This document shows, one piece after another, positions 53,881-64,000 of a stretch of 64,000 nucleotides of DNA. The stretch comes from Neogale vison. Lineage: Eukaryota; Chordata; Mammalia; Carnivora; Mustelidae. The position numbers were made by a program, and so were the translations under genes. The stretch lies in contig NC_058092.1 in NCBI RefSeq assembly GCF_020171115.1, forward strand, positions 22,104,001 to 22,168,000. Reading direction: 5' to 3'. Under the pieces are notes generated by a model. It saw only the letters and a program-made list of their open reading frames with translations, made no database searches and was not told where the DNA came from. Each line of letters begins with the position of its first letter. Position 1 is the first letter of the stretch.

Positions 53881-54240
53881 ATGCTCATCCATCATCCATC
53901 CATCCATTCATCCATCCATCCATCATTCATTCATCCATCATCCATCCATCCATCCATCCATCCATCATCCATTCATCAATCCATCCATCCATCATTCATT
54001 CATCCATCATTGATCCATCAACCTGTCATCCATTCATCCACAACCCATCCATCCATCCATCCATCCATCCATTCATCATCCATTCATCCATTCTTCCATC
54101 CATCCATCTATCCATCATCCATTCATCCACCATCCATCCATCCATCCATTCATTTATCCATTTATCCACCTATCATCCTTCCATCCAACCATCCATCCAT
54201 TTATTTATCCATCATCCATCCATCTATTCATCCTTCCATC
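53881..54240. repeat. (ATCC)n tetranucleotide repeat, about 360 bases
   Basis: Blocks of CATCCATC separated by CATTCATC, CATCATCC and similar variants. Pure runs reach six units or so. Open frames across it (histidine/serine/proline/isoleucine) are artefacts. The irregular spacing distinguishes it from a CRISPR array. Confidence 0.98.
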
Positions 54241-54500
54241 TGGTAATTGACAGTTGAGCACCTATTATATGTCAGGTGCCATGGTCCAGACAGTGCTGAG
54301 CAAAACAGCCAAGGTCCTGCCTTCATGGTGAGGTTGATCAGAGAAAATGGTGTTGAGCACACATCACTATGAAGTGTGAAGACATCAATGGAGGGGGCAC
54401 ACAGGCTGCTGTGGTGTGGGTGTTCCAGGCAAGAGTAGTGAAACCTGATTGGAAGCAGGGGCATCTGAGCAGGGACCTGCAGGACCAGGAGGATTCCAAC
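54241..54500 (+). repeat. Ancient interspersed repeat, class uncertain
   Basis: Opens with gttgagcacctattatatgt, caggtgccatggtccagaca and gtcctgccttcatggtgagg, and runs on to caggcaagagtagtgaaacc. Same unnamed ancient family as near 6.1 and 56.5 kb. The microsatellite likely grew next to its 5' end. Confidence 0.6.
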
Positions 54501-56269
54501 AGTAAAGGGGGTGGGTGGATGGGGATTGTCCAGATGGAGATTAGCCCCCATAAGGTCAGGGTCTCAGGGCTACAGGTGTTCCCCATTAGCTCGGGATATT
54601 TCCAGGGAGGCTCCTGGGGCCCAGGGAGGGGAGTGGCTTGTCCCTGTCCCCACTGCCAGGTCTGCCAGGCCCTGAGCTATGGGTTCCCTCTGCCACAGGT
54701 GCCCAGGGACCCAGCCCTCCTGTGGAGGTCTGGTGGGTGGGGAGGGGCCCCTGGGCAATCCTGGAGGACTGAGTGAGAAAAGCCTCCTCCAGAATTCCAG
54801 TCCTGCCAGCCCAGTCTCCATTTCTCCCCTCCCTGAATCCTATTCCTTTCCAGAGAAACCCAGCCAAACCCACAGGACAGCTGTCGCTCAGAGCCCACTG
54901 AGAGCAACCCCAATTAATAGTGAATCTGGGCGAGACCTCCACTGTGGAGCAGGGTCAGTGCCTCAGGAACAACAAACAGACTGAAGTGCAAGTGGGCTCC
55001 TGCTTTTCTGTCCCCAACTGGCTTGTTACTGAGAGGGACGCACCAGAAAACTTCACTTAGCAAAGGCTCTGTCCCCCCCATCATGCACCTCATAACTAAC
55101 ACAGCTGAAGAATGACACCAGAACAGCAACATCCATCAGGCAACAGGTCTGCTGAGGTGTTGGCCCTATGGGCTTCAGGACCCGTCTCATCTACCTAGCA
55201 CACGGGGACCTGGGGGGGATGGTGAGTCCAGTGAGAAGATGGGGTGTGTGGGCTCAGGGGCTCCTGGGGACCCACATCGAGTGCTGAAAGGAGCTCATGG
55301 GTCGGTGGCCCAGTGTCCTCCCTCTGTAGACGCTGACTCATGTGGGCCGGGGGTCATGGAATCTTCCTCCATCTTCAGATCTGCCCGTCCTTCCGTGGCA
55401 CCCGTGACGCACAGGATCTGGGAATTAGAGCGGATTTCAGAGACTCAAAGATGCTTTCAGAAAAGCCTTTGAAGCACAGAATGTGAGCATCTGGTCCCTT
55501 TCACAGAATCCTAGAGTTCTAGAATCACGGAAGCATTTGTGGACTCACAGGCTTGACAACCTGAGAACTAAGGAATCTCTGGAGGACACCTGGAACCCAC
55601 CCACCGCTGACGGGGCCTCGGAATCACAGAATCGGTCCAGGGAACGTGGAGCAGAACGACATCCTGGGATCAGAATCTCAGCACAGAGAGTGACGCTGGT
55701 TTAATTCCCCACTTCCTTATCCAGGGAGCTCTTGCCTCACGCTCTGGAATAACTTGAACTCTCGTAGGGATGGGGAGATCCCCACCTAAGAGGTGAAACT
55801 GCCCAGCTGTTGGGCACATCTGGCTGCTGATGACTAAAACTATTCCCATGTGACCCCTCCCTCTCTCCTGACCCCCAGCACCCCAGGAGCTGAACATGTG
55901 AAAAGGTGAATGGGACATCAACACAGAGGGTTAACCTGGCCACACACAGCTTGCTCTTTCGGGAGTCTGTCTCTCTCTGGGGGCAAAGTGGGGCACCAGG
56001 CCATGGAAATGGGTTGGGGCCATTTGGCTCACCTCAACCCACTTCAGTTCACTAAAGTAAAAAAGAGAAAATTCAATATGCTCCTCTCCTCAAGGAGGGG
56101 CCAGTCAGTGATACAGATGGACAGACAGGAAATGACCTCAAGGAAAGGGTACTTAGTAATGCCCCGTGTTGAGGGAGGAGGAGGCATGTCCCTGCTCAGG
56201 GCGGGGGATGGTGCCCAGAGCCGGGGGTGGGTGGACAGGGCTGGTCTGTGGGTTAGCCAACTTGGTCCA
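54501..56269. other. Unique sequence, no gene recognised
   Basis: GC-rich. 55430-55690 has recurring words gaatc, tagaatcac, agaatcg, cagaatctcag at 15-30 base intervals, a worn simple-repeat look. Open frames up to 135 codons unsupported. Confidence 0.35.
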
Positions 56270-56395
56270 AGTTTTCCCAGCCCAGCTGCCAACCACTGGG
56301 TGACTCTGAATAAGTAACTCAATGTTCCCCATCTGTGAAATGGGCTAATGAAGCCCACTCTGTGGTTGGTGCTGGGCTGGGTGGGACTCACTGAG
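56270..56395 (+). repeat. MIR SINE fragment
   Basis: ccactgggtgactctgaata, agtaactcaatgttccccat, ctgtgaaatgggctaatgaa. Confidence 0.78.
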
Positions 56396-56640
56396 AGCCA
56401 CTGCCCCTCATCATGGCCCTTGGCACCTGGCCAAGGTTAGCTCCCTCCCTCCCTCCATCTGTGCCTTGGCCTTGGGAGATGAGGAGGATTTCCCCAGATG
56501 AAGAACATGTGGAAAGGCATTCCTGATGAAGGGAACAGCCTGTGCAAAGCCTGGGAGCCATGAGCATTTCAGGAGGATTTGGGGAGTAGCATATAGTGAT
56601 CTTGGGGTGTTGAGATGTGGGGGTGAAACTGCAGGCATGG
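56396..56640 (+). repeat. Probable ancient repeat, class uncertain
   Basis: ggaaaggcattcctgatgaa, gggaacagcctgtgcaaagc, ctgggagccatgagca match the same unnamed ancient family (its 'fraction of accessory words' part). Confidence 0.5.
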
Positions 56641-58559
56641 TCTAGGGGCTGTGGGGCCCTGATGCCATCATCCAGGAGAGTGGAGTGAGGGTGCTGGGAA
56701 CCGAGGCAGGCACAGGTTGCCTCCTGCAAAGTCACCCCACACTCCTGCGGTGCCCAGCCTCAGCCTGGGGATGGAGGGTAGCTGCCAGCCTCCCGGGACC
56801 CCACTAGCCAGGCAGGGGCAGGAAAGTCGGGCCAAGGAAAGCATGTCAGAAACAATCACCAGAAAAGACAGGACCCACTCACAGCCAACACCCCATCCTA
56901 ACCACATGGAATGAATTGGCAATGAAACCCAGCACTAGGACATTGGAGCAATTTAGAAGGATCTGGAAAGGTTTTATTCTGACATAGAGATGGATTTGAT
57001 TAAATCACACGTCAGCTGGGGAATCAAAGAGGCCAGGTCTCCGGAGAAGCCTGGGCTGAGGCAGTGGCCCATGGCAGATTTGGGAAAGCAGCCGGAGGCG
57101 CAAGATGGCGGCCAAGTGTCTGGAGTGGGATCTCTCTTCTGCCCCCACGAGCTGTGTGCCCAGGGGCAAATACTCAACCTTTCTGTGCCTCCTGCAAGAG
57201 GTGAAGTGGCTCCTGGAGCCCTCTGGTTTCCCGGCACCCTCACACTCCCTCTGTTTTCTTTTCTTGGGAGACATTGCTGTGGCCTCTCTCACTCTGCTGT
57301 CCCCCTGCCCTTCCCCTCCCGCCCCCAGGTACCCTGCACATGTTCAGTCCACCTTGGGTGTTTCCTCCCATCCATTCTCCTGTGTTCGTGTGGCTCAACC
57401 CTGCTGCCCCCTCCCCTTGGCATGTGGACCCACACCCCAGGCCCTGGGTGTGACTTGGCCGTCCTGGGATGGCAACAGTCCCTCCCGTGCTGTGCAGGGA
57501 GCAGGAAGTCTAGAGGGCTTGGGTGTGACTTCATTCGGGTCCCGCAGGCCCCGGATCCACCTGCTTCTCCACCCTGGTCGCTCAGGGATCAGGCATTGGT
57601 GACTGAAGCCTGTGCAGCAGGTCAGAGCGGCCCATCGGAGGGGTGCCCGCTGCCCTTCGGGGGTTGCTGTCAGCCGGCCAGTCACCTGTCCTTGCTCTGC
57701 CCCAGGAAGTCCTTTCACTCCTGGAGAGGGGATCTGAGCTCCCCAAGCTCTGAGCTGGGAGAAGGTGTGGCCTCTGGGGCCTTGGCAGAGAACAGAGGCC
57801 CCTCCTCCATCCTGCCCCTCAGGGCCCTGGTTCTGGGGTGTCAGAACACGGGACACAGGTGAAGGCAGAGAGGTGCAAAAGGACAGATAAACATGGACTC
57901 GTGTCTATCTTCTGGAGTCCCTCCTTCTGGCTGGAGAGAGAGCAGGCAGAAGAGGGCTGTGGAGCTGGGCTCAGGCTAGGCTCAGGCTAGTGGGCCCCAG
58001 GGCCCCCGGGGGCGATAATAGGGATCATTCCCGAATCCTTTCCCTGTTCCCAGGCTCCCAGGGCATCGTGCAGCTCAACACCCGGGGGATGGCCCTCCCT
58101 AAAAATGGGCTTTCATCTTGGGTTTTGTTGTTCTGGCTTGTGCTTCTGGCCTCTGGGTCCCAAGGTGGAACCCAGCACCTGGTGGTATCCATCTGGGGTG
58201 GGCTGATTTCTCTGCTCACCTTCCCTGCTGCGGTCCCCCCCCCCACCCCTGTACTCCCCTTCATGTTCCCAGGGAGCAGGAGAGTGGGGACAGGAGTGGG
58301 GGAGCCAGCAGACAGAGTTCAAATACCCACCGGACCTCTTACTGCCTGGGGCCAGGGGGCCCACCGGGAGAGACCCTCACCTCCCAGTGCCACCATCTGC
58401 GCTGCTGGATGGAGAGGCACTGGCCAGGCTGACGTGCAGGGCTCGGGCGGCCCACTGAGGCAGGGGCCCGTGAACAGAACTCCCATCATGGCCGGGAGAA
58501 GCAGTCCTGCTCCGAGCTGCCACTCTGCTTCACAACCCCAGGTGAGCAGAGCTCTTGGA
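56641..58559. other. GC-rich unique sequence, no gene recognised
   Basis: A MIR scrap near 57150-57205 (gctgtgtgcccaggggcaaa, tactcaacctttctgtgcct). The longest open frame of the window, 290 codons at 56990-57862 on the plus strand, passes through that MIR and shows no domain, so it is not called. A 195-codon frame at 57990-58577 is likewise unsupported. Confidence 0.35.
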
Positions 58560-58790
58560 AAGGCAAGGCCTCTGTGATTTTCTCTAATGAATGGTACCTG
58601 CTCTATAATCGGGGACTCACCTCCTCTTCCTGTCCCATATTCTATGTTTTATGTGCGACCTCCACCAAAGGCAGCCATTTCTCTTTGGGTGTAGGTGAAT
58701 TAGGAACAAAAATTGGAATTTAAACATCCTGAAAGATTTATTCTGTGCAATAATGGAACAACTCCCACAGAAACCACACACATTGCATTG
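58560..58790. promoter_or_regulatory. Putative conserved non-coding element
   Basis: AT-richer, unrepetitive patch (tctctaatgaatggtacctg, tattctatgttttatgtgcg, caaaaattggaatttaaaca, gatttattctgtgcaataat) between GC-rich blocks. No open frame. Regulatory role is inference. Confidence 0.25.
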
Positions 58791-58959
58791 CAGGACGGCA
58801 GGGGTGGGCTGGAGAGGGCGCTGGGGTCTCGGAGGACGGGGTGGGGCTGGGGGGTTTGGAGGGAGGAGTAGGGCTGGGGGTTCGGAGGCTGCCAGATGAA
58901 GGACTTACTCAGCAGCTCTGAATTGGATGCAGCTTATAGTTTGCCTGTTTTTGTGGGGG
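58791..58959 (+). other. G-rich imperfect repeat
   Basis: Repeats of ggggtggggctggggggttt and gtagggctgggggttcgga type words at 58820-58890, partly duplicated and G-quadruplex-capable. Confidence 0.6.
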
Positions 58960-59170
58960 AGGCGGGCTCACATTACTGAGCGCCTACTGTGTACAGGGCT
59001 GCGCACATGCTGGACTCCATCAGCCCTTACTATGTCCCCTGGGTGGGCATAGCTGCTCCCACTTTTCTGGAGGGTATTTGGGGCCCTGAGGGATGGAACT
59101 GCCTTGTCCCAGGTCAATCAGCTCTTTGATGGCAGGAGGGGATGTGAGCCCTGGCTTTGCTGACCCAGGT
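58960..59170 (+). repeat. MIR3-type SINE
   Basis: cattactgagcgcctactgt, gtacagggctgcgcacatg, ggaactgccttgtcccaggt and gaggggatgtgagccctggc in MIR3 order. Confidence 0.85.
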
Positions 59171-59689
59171 CCCTGCTCTTTCCCTGGCCCCATGCAGGAG
59201 GGACATGCAGATCCATGCTTCAGGGGAGCAGGGACTCCAGACATCCCTGGTGGGATTGGTCGGTGGCCCAAATGGGGCCAAGTTTGAGCTCAGTTCAGCT
59301 GAGCCGGGAGCGTGTGAAGCAGAGGCTGTCACTTTTAGGAGGGTTTGAAAGAGGCCAGTCCTTGGTCGCTGGGAATGTCCCCCTCATCCTGTGAAAATAA
59401 GCAGCAGGGGAAAGGGGCACAAGGGCATTTTGGGGAAGCCCAAGGCCTCCCCGAAGAAGTCTATGAGGACTGCAGAGGACTGGACCCAGCAGAAGATGCG
59501 GAAGGGCATGTGGGGTGTGCAGCTGGGAGGTGAGGTTCTAGGTGGCAGGTGAAGCCTGGGAGGTGGAAATCAACCGACAGTTGTGCCCATCGAACACACC
59601 TTCATCGCTGCTGCCCTGCCCTGCTATTTAAGGTTCTGGGCATAGAAGGAAGTCTTCAGAGCGATTCCTGCTTGAGTTGCTCACTGTGC
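59171..59689. other. Unique sequence, no gene recognised
   Basis: No repeat or exon supported. Confidence 0.3.
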
Positions 59690-59940
59690 AGTTGGGAAGA
59701 CAACTGGGGGTATGGATCATCACAGAAGTGGAGAGATAAGGGCTCCCCTGCTTCTTGGCTGTGTGGCCTCAGGCAAGTAGCACCACCTCTCTGAGCCTCA
59801 GGTTCCTCATCTGTACTGCAGAGGTGACAGTGATCTCTGCCTCCCAGGGTGGTGGCAAGCATAAAGTGAGGCAGCCCAGGTAATGGGTGAGGACAGAGCC
59901 TGGCACGTGTTTGGGGCCCAGAACAGATTCTCTACTAGCT
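59690..59940 (+). repeat. MIR SINE
   Basis: tggctgtgtggcctcaggca, cctctctgagcctcaggttc, ctcatctgtactgcagaggt, agagcctggcacgtgtttgg. Confidence 0.9.
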
Positions 59941-59989
59941 ATTCTGGGGCAGAGCTGAGGGAGCGGTTAGTTCTGTCTAGAAAAGCCCT

Positions 59990-60200
59990 CACCAAGGAGA
60001 TGAATTCTGGACTTTGAAGGATGCATAGGAGTTCCTCAGAGTTAGGAGGGAATACAGCTAGAGCAAAGCCCTGGCAGGGTGGGGGTGGGTGAGGGTGCTG
60101 GGAGCCCTGTCAAGACCTGCTTTGGCTGGAGCTTTCTGGAGGGCAGGGATGGGAGAGGTGGTGGGTGGTAAGATGCTGAGTAGGGAGTTGTGATGGCTCA
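59990..60200 (+). repeat. Probable ancient repeat, class uncertain
   Basis: gaattctggactttgaagga, gcatagg..agttaggagggaataca, gctagagcaaagccctggca recall the same unnamed family. Confidence 0.4.
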
Positions 60201-60415
60201 AGGCAGCTGTCAGCTGGAGCCACAGTAGGTCCTAGAGCAGTGATGCTTGTGACATGATGGATAGCTGTCCTGCCTGGTGACCCCCGATGTTTTGTAGGGG
60301 AGGGGAGGAGCAGGGGCAGGAGTCTGTGCCTCAGGACTCGTGAGGGAGCACGAGTAATCCTGCTGCACTGGGCTCTGGAGAGGGTGGGAGGTCAGGGCCC
60401 TGCACACAGTAGGGC
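60201..60415. other. Unassigned sequence
   Basis: Partly GGGGAGGGG-rich near 60297-60312. No gene. Confidence 0.3.
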
Positions 60416-60525
60416 TCATTGAGGGGGCCCTCTTCCCCATCCAAGCCCCTCACTTCACTGATGGGGAAACTGAGGCCTAGAGAGAGTAAGTAGCTTCCCC
60501 AGGGATACATGGCAGGCTTTGCTTG
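60416..60525 (+). repeat. MIR3-type SINE fragment
   Basis: cttcactgatggggaaactg, aggcctagagagagtaagta, gcttccccagggatacatgg. Confidence 0.85.
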
Positions 60526-60829
60526 GGGATCCCAGGGGCTGCCTTTGCCTTGGGGGCTTAGAGGGGAAGGGGAAGGGGCAGGGGCAGCCCTTCCTCCTCC
60601 TCCTCTTCCACCTTCTCAGGGCAGGTTTATCTGCTGCTGGCCTCCAGGCCCCAGTGCAGGTGGGGTCCCCCTCATGTTCCCACTCAACCTGGGCTTCCTC
60701 ATCAGGTCTCACTGCCCGGTCATTGCCTGTTCCCCATGGGACTGGAGGCCTGGGGGGCCGCGACAGAGTCTCTGTTCCCATGGAGGGTATAGGGCCTGAC
60801 ACAGGGCCCACCTTCATCAACTCATGGAG
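60526..60829. other. GC-rich unique sequence
   Basis: Purine/pyrimidine-biased (ggggaaggggaaggggcagg near 60563, then cctcctcctcctcttcca). Overlapping open frames of 96-177 codons are taken as compositional. Confidence 0.35.
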
Positions 60830-60990
60830 AGATATGGCTCTGAGCCCACTCTGCCTCTCACTGGATGTGGGACTTGGACATCTCCCAACCACCCAGAGCC
60901 TCAGTGTCCTCACCTGGGGAAGGGGACAACGGTCCTCATCTCCTAGGATTGCTGAGGTATGACGTGAAAGTGCTGGGCACCGTGACATCC
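60830..60990 (+). repeat. MIR SINE
   Basis: gccactctgcctctc-like start, gatgtgggacttggacatct, gagcctcagtgtcctcacct, ggattgctgaggtatgacgt, gaaagtgctgggcaccgtg. Confidence 0.85.
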
Positions 60991-61079
60991 GCCTCTCTCT
61001 GCCTCCCGCCTCCCTTCTTTCCCACCTCGCCTCTGCAGGGCTCCCTCCACCCCGATGCCCACCTTCAGAGCACCTCAGT

Positions 61080-61620
61080 GGGGAACTTCCTCAGGATGTC
61101 CGTTTCCCAACGATGTGGCGTGTTTGATAAGCACCAACCGTGGGCACGAATTTACCTAACAGAAACCCAGCCTCTCTGCCCAGGGGGAGTGTGTGGGCGC
61201 CTGGCTTCTCCCTGCGGGGCTGACTGCCGAAGTTGTGGGCTCGGGAAAAATGAGTATGTGGGGCTCTTGTTCAAAACGCCGGGGGGAAAAAAGTGCCATT
61301 AAACGCCCCAAAACATAAAGCTTTTTCCTTTCTGGGGCAGTCTCTCCCTCATCTTCTTTGGTGTATTTTATTTCCTATTTAATGTGGCTCTAAGTAAAGA
61401 AAAATTAGAATTTAAAATTATTGGCATGAACTTTACCATTCATCTTTCTATTGTGCAATGCCAGTTTTAAATGCAAATATAAGAGCATTTAATTCGCATA
61501 CGGAGTCTCGGGACTTGCGCAATTCGTGTTTTATAGCACACGCGTGTGGATGTATTTCATTCTTGCGGTAAGAGTGGGAGCCGCACAAAACCAGCTTCAC
61601 AGCCTTTATTTCACTTCCTT
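61080..61620. promoter_or_regulatory. CpG-enriched putative conserved regulatory element
   Basis: About 540 bases with roughly 20 CpGs at only about 46% GC, far above the surrounding sequence, where CpG is depleted. Contains an octamer ATGCAAAT at 61471-61478, catttaattcgcatacgg, tttaaaattattggc and acacgcgtgtgg. Left part is GC-rich and right part AT-rich. There is no repeat and no supported exon, though an open frame runs into its left part. High CpG retention implies low germline methylation, as in promoters and developmental enhancers. Function is inference. Confidence 0.4.
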
Positions 61621-61800
61621 GCATGTGTCTTTGCTCCTGGCACTCTCCTCGTCCACTCACTGGTGAGCCAGGAGGGACTGAAAGGAAGGGAACCATGAGT
61701 TATTTTATTTTTTCTTCTCCTCCAGCACCATTTCCGGTGGGGGGTGGGGCGGTGGGAGGTGTTTGACTAATACCGGGAAGAGACACAGGTAAGAAAGGAT
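61621..61800. other. Unique sequence
   Basis: Short unassigned stretch with a G-rich run (ggtggggggtggggcggtgg near 61736). Confidence 0.3.
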
Positions 61801-61815
61801 CTGATAAGTTTTCTT

Positions 61816-62018
61816 TTTCTTTTTTTTTAAATTTTATTTTATTTATTTATTTGACAGAGAGAGATCACAGTAGACAGAGAGACAGGCAGAGAGAGAGAGA
61901 GAGAAGGAAGCAGGCTCCCTGCCGAGCAGGGAGCCGGATGCGGGACTCGATCCTAGGACCCTGAGATCATGACCCGAGCTGAAGGCACCGGCTTAACCCA
62001 CTGAGCCACCCAGGTGCC
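61816..62018 (-). mobile_element. CAN SINE, young
   Basis: Reverse orientation: T-rich tail, tttatttatttgacagagag, GA run, ggctccctgccgagcaggga, gatcatgacccgagctgaag and gagccacccaggtgccc. Perfect 15-bp target duplication ctgataagttttctt at 61801-61815 and 62019-62033. Confidence 0.98.
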
Positions 62019-62033
62019 CTGATAAGTTTTCTT

Positions 62034-62630
62034 GATCGTGTATGTTTCTTAGACGACAACTGACTCCTTTCTGTAGAACATCCTGGTTTAAATGGGAAGA
62101 AGACCGGCCTTTCCAGGCTGTCAGTACCCCCACTTACTCGGCTGTAGATGTGACACTTTGGCTTTGAACTCACTTTGAGTCTTGCTAAACTCACACAACC
62201 GGGGGGTTTGGCTGGGATTCTAAACCCAGGGGACACCGCGAATGCTCTCTCTGAGTGGGGCGGGGAGGAACACACAGACCGTACATTCTCTGCTTTCATG
62301 CCCGAACTCCGCTGTCCCCTTGGACTTCACTTATAAGACACAAGTTAAAGATAAAATTATTAGGAATTTCAGGATGGTGATCACAGAGGATTAAAGCAAG
62401 TGTGCAGGGCCCTGCGTGGCTGCCCAGGTGCCTGGACACCTTTCTCCCTGATGACGCTTTTGAAAAAGCTTCTGTTCTTCAGTGTCTAGCTCCTTTGCCA
62501 AATCTGGGTCTGTTACCCTGTGATTTGTCACTTGAATCCAGGGAATGAATGACTATGTCCTAGCTGAAGGTTTTGCAGGTATTAAATGTCAAAGCAAGAA
62601 TTCAAACGCATTAACCAATGTGTTCATATG
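62034..62630. other. Unique sequence, no gene recognised
   Basis: No repeat or exon supported. The 110-codon minus-strand frame at 61967-62299 runs into the SINE. Confidence 0.35.
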
Positions 62631-62900
62631 ACATACTTATTGATTGAGGTCCTACTTTATGTTGGATCCTATAATCCCCTCAGGTAAAATCCGATGTCAC
62701 CTAAGGGCACAGATGCTAATCCTGACACTCTGGTGCCAGGCCACCCTGGCTTCCTTTCCTACATGATCCCACTGCAGCCCCAGTTGTGTGGGAGGAAGGG
62801 GATATTAACCCACTCAGTGGAGGAGGAGACCAAGTCCCAGAGATGAGGCCACTAGCCGAGAGGGGTTGAGAGGCCCAGCCCTAGACTTTGGGCCAGCCTC
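62631..62900 (+). repeat. MIR3/other old repeat fragments
   Basis: tgattgaggtcctactttat, gttggatcctataatccc, and ggagaccaagtcccagagat near 62825 resemble MIR3-type sequence, heavily worn. Confidence 0.5.
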
Positions 62901-63159
62901 AGGAGCCAGGCCAGCCATGCGTGGGAGTGGGAGAGTGGCCCAGGCTGGCAAGTGCAGGAGGAGAAGGGTGAAATGTGCAGTGACAACTCAGGACCCCATG
63001 CCTACTCTCCACGACTGGGCCATTGCAGGGGTGGGGGTGGAGCATCTCTATGCCACTTCTGCCACAGATACAGCCTCTTCCAAACCCAGTCCAGGTTTAG
63101 ATGTGACCCTGCCACATGGGTGGGGCAACTTCATTCCACAAAAACTTAGTGAAAAATGC
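62901..63159. other. Unassigned sequence
   Basis: No gene. The 140-codon plus-strand frame (62866-63288) starts in a repeat-like region and runs into L2. Confidence 0.3.
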
Positions 63160-63345
63160 CACCAGGCCCCATTGCTTGTCTGCTGCTCTCTGGCCAGATT
63201 TGTCTCCTTCTGTCCTCTGGACCACATCACTCCCCTGAGGACTCGAGCAGCTTCTCCCTGGTCTGCCTGTTCTGGCCTCATTTACTGATTCTTCCCCAAG
63301 TACCCTCCACTCTGGCCACTGGATCCTCTCTCATCGGTCTGGGTT
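63160..63345 (+). repeat. L2 LINE fragment, part 1
   Basis: ctgctctctggccagatttg, ctctggaccacatcactcc, cttctccctggtctgcctgt, tggcctcatttactgattct follow L2. A SINE splits it from following sequence. Confidence 0.75.
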
Positions 63346-63360
63346 GGAGCAGACATTATT

Positions 63361-63564
63361 TTTTTAAAAGATTTTATTTATTTATTTATTTATCAGAGAA
63401 AGAGAGACAAAGAGAGTGCACAAGCAGGGGGAGAGGCAAGCAGAGGGAGAAGCAGGCTCCCCCACTAAGCAAGAAGCCTGATGAGGGACTCGATCCGAGG
63501 ACCCTAGGATCATGACCTGAGCTGGAGGCAGACGCTTAACCAACTGAGTCACCCAGGCATCCCT
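63361..63564 (-). mobile_element. CAN SINE
   Basis: Reverse orientation: tttttttaaaagattttatt, tttatcagagaaagagagac, ggctcccccactaagcaaga and ctgagtcacccaggcatccc. Target duplication ggagcagac(a/c)tt-type at 63346-63360 and 63565-63577. Confidence 0.96.
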
Positions 63565-63577
63565 GGAGCAGACCTTT

Positions 63578-64000
63578 TTAACTCAGTGTGATGGGAGGTG
63601 GCAGCCAAAGAAACTTAGGGGAGGTTTAAGATTAGAACAGTCTTGCAAACTTGGCAGAACTGATCGAGATGCCCTCCTACCCCCAGCATCCAGTTGTCCT
63701 TGTATTGAGAGGCCGGGCTTGCTCCAACCCCTGTCCTGGGGTCTCCCTAACTGTGCTGCAAGACTCTCCCTCTGGTCTCTCAGCTCAGTGCCCCTCCTTC
63801 CTCTGAATTCTTGCTTTGCGTGATGAGGTATCAGCTAATTCACGTCCTGGCCTCCCAGGGCCTCCCATGCTAAAGCTTCTTAAAAAGAAATCCACACCCT
63901 GGAATCATTCCTGTTTTGTGGAGAGCAGGGAAATGTTAATCACTAGCACCTTCCTTGTCTTCTTGTGGCCAGTCCATCTCTGGGCTCTGTGATAAAGGAA
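63578..64000. other. No gene recognised; worn L2-like sequence possible
   Basis: After the SINE the sequence (aactcagtgtgatgggagg ...) shows no gene. 63720-63900 has L2-like words. The window ends here without a boundary. Confidence 0.3.

Noticed and set aside
53881..54246. Possible CRISPR-like array of short repeats
   Set aside because: Units are 4 bases with no spacers, in an animal genome; it is a microsatellite.
56990..57862. Longest open frame in the window, 290 codons on the plus strand
   Set aside because: It runs through a MIR fragment, shows no domain, signal or splice logic, and lies in GC-rich sequence where stop codons are scarce.

Overview
This window reads as nuclear DNA of a carnivoran mammal. 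The evidence is young tRNA-derived CAN SINEs (on the plus strand opening GGGGCACCTGGGTGGCTCAG and ending in CT-rich, AATAAA and A-tail sequence) and two young carnivore-type L1 3' ends, several with perfect target-site duplications. The SINE subtype lacks dog-specific features and looks like the one common in arctoids (mustelids, bears, seals); that narrower placement is inference. There are no operons, CRISPR arrays, rRNA genes or genuine tRNA genes, and I found no intact protein-coding gene.

Layout. 1-8 kb: MIR copies, an old L1 in minus orientation (3.0-4.5 kb) containing a perfect hairpin, and an ERVL-like LTR. 8-23 kb: two CAN SINEs in minus orientation and one in plus, old L1 3' ends, an MLT2-type solo LTR, two further LTRs, and a degenerate GGTTCT-rich short-period repeat (9.86-10.1 kb). 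24-31 kb: a TCA-rich microsatellite, a long L2 split by a young carnivore L1, a second young L1, and the most gene-like sequence in the window. 31.9-36.6 kb: stacked old L1 pieces in minus orientation plus an LTR. 36.6-43.2 kb: mostly unique sequence with purine tracts and MIRs. 43.2-48.5 kb: L2, then a long decayed L1M/HAL1 block in plus orientation, interrupted by a CAN SINE and by an odd composite retro-insertion. 48.5-64 kb: GC-rich, largely unique sequence with a long ATCC repeat, many MIRs, a CpG-enriched AT-richer island (61.1-61.6 kb) and two CAN SINEs.

The main discovery is a set of minus-strand remnants that resemble PTPRU (receptor tyrosine phosphatase, R2B class): a 30-nt juxtamembrane microexon with both splice sites intact (38,265-38,294), a juxtamembrane exon with a good acceptor but two frame-breaking changes (29,019-29,187), and the first exon of the second phosphatase domain (28,151-28,320). 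The catalytic first phosphatase domain that should lie between the last two is absent. This fits an unprocessed, decayed partial copy of a PTPRU-type gene. A separate plus-strand pair of candidate exons (27,436-27,743) encodes a possible membrane segment and is unidentified.

Otherwise the window behaves as a gene-poor region of old repeats with islands of unique sequence, some of which look like non-coding regulatory elements. Repeat family names come from remembered consensus features, so class is firmer than subfamily, and most boundaries of old repeats are good to tens of bases only.
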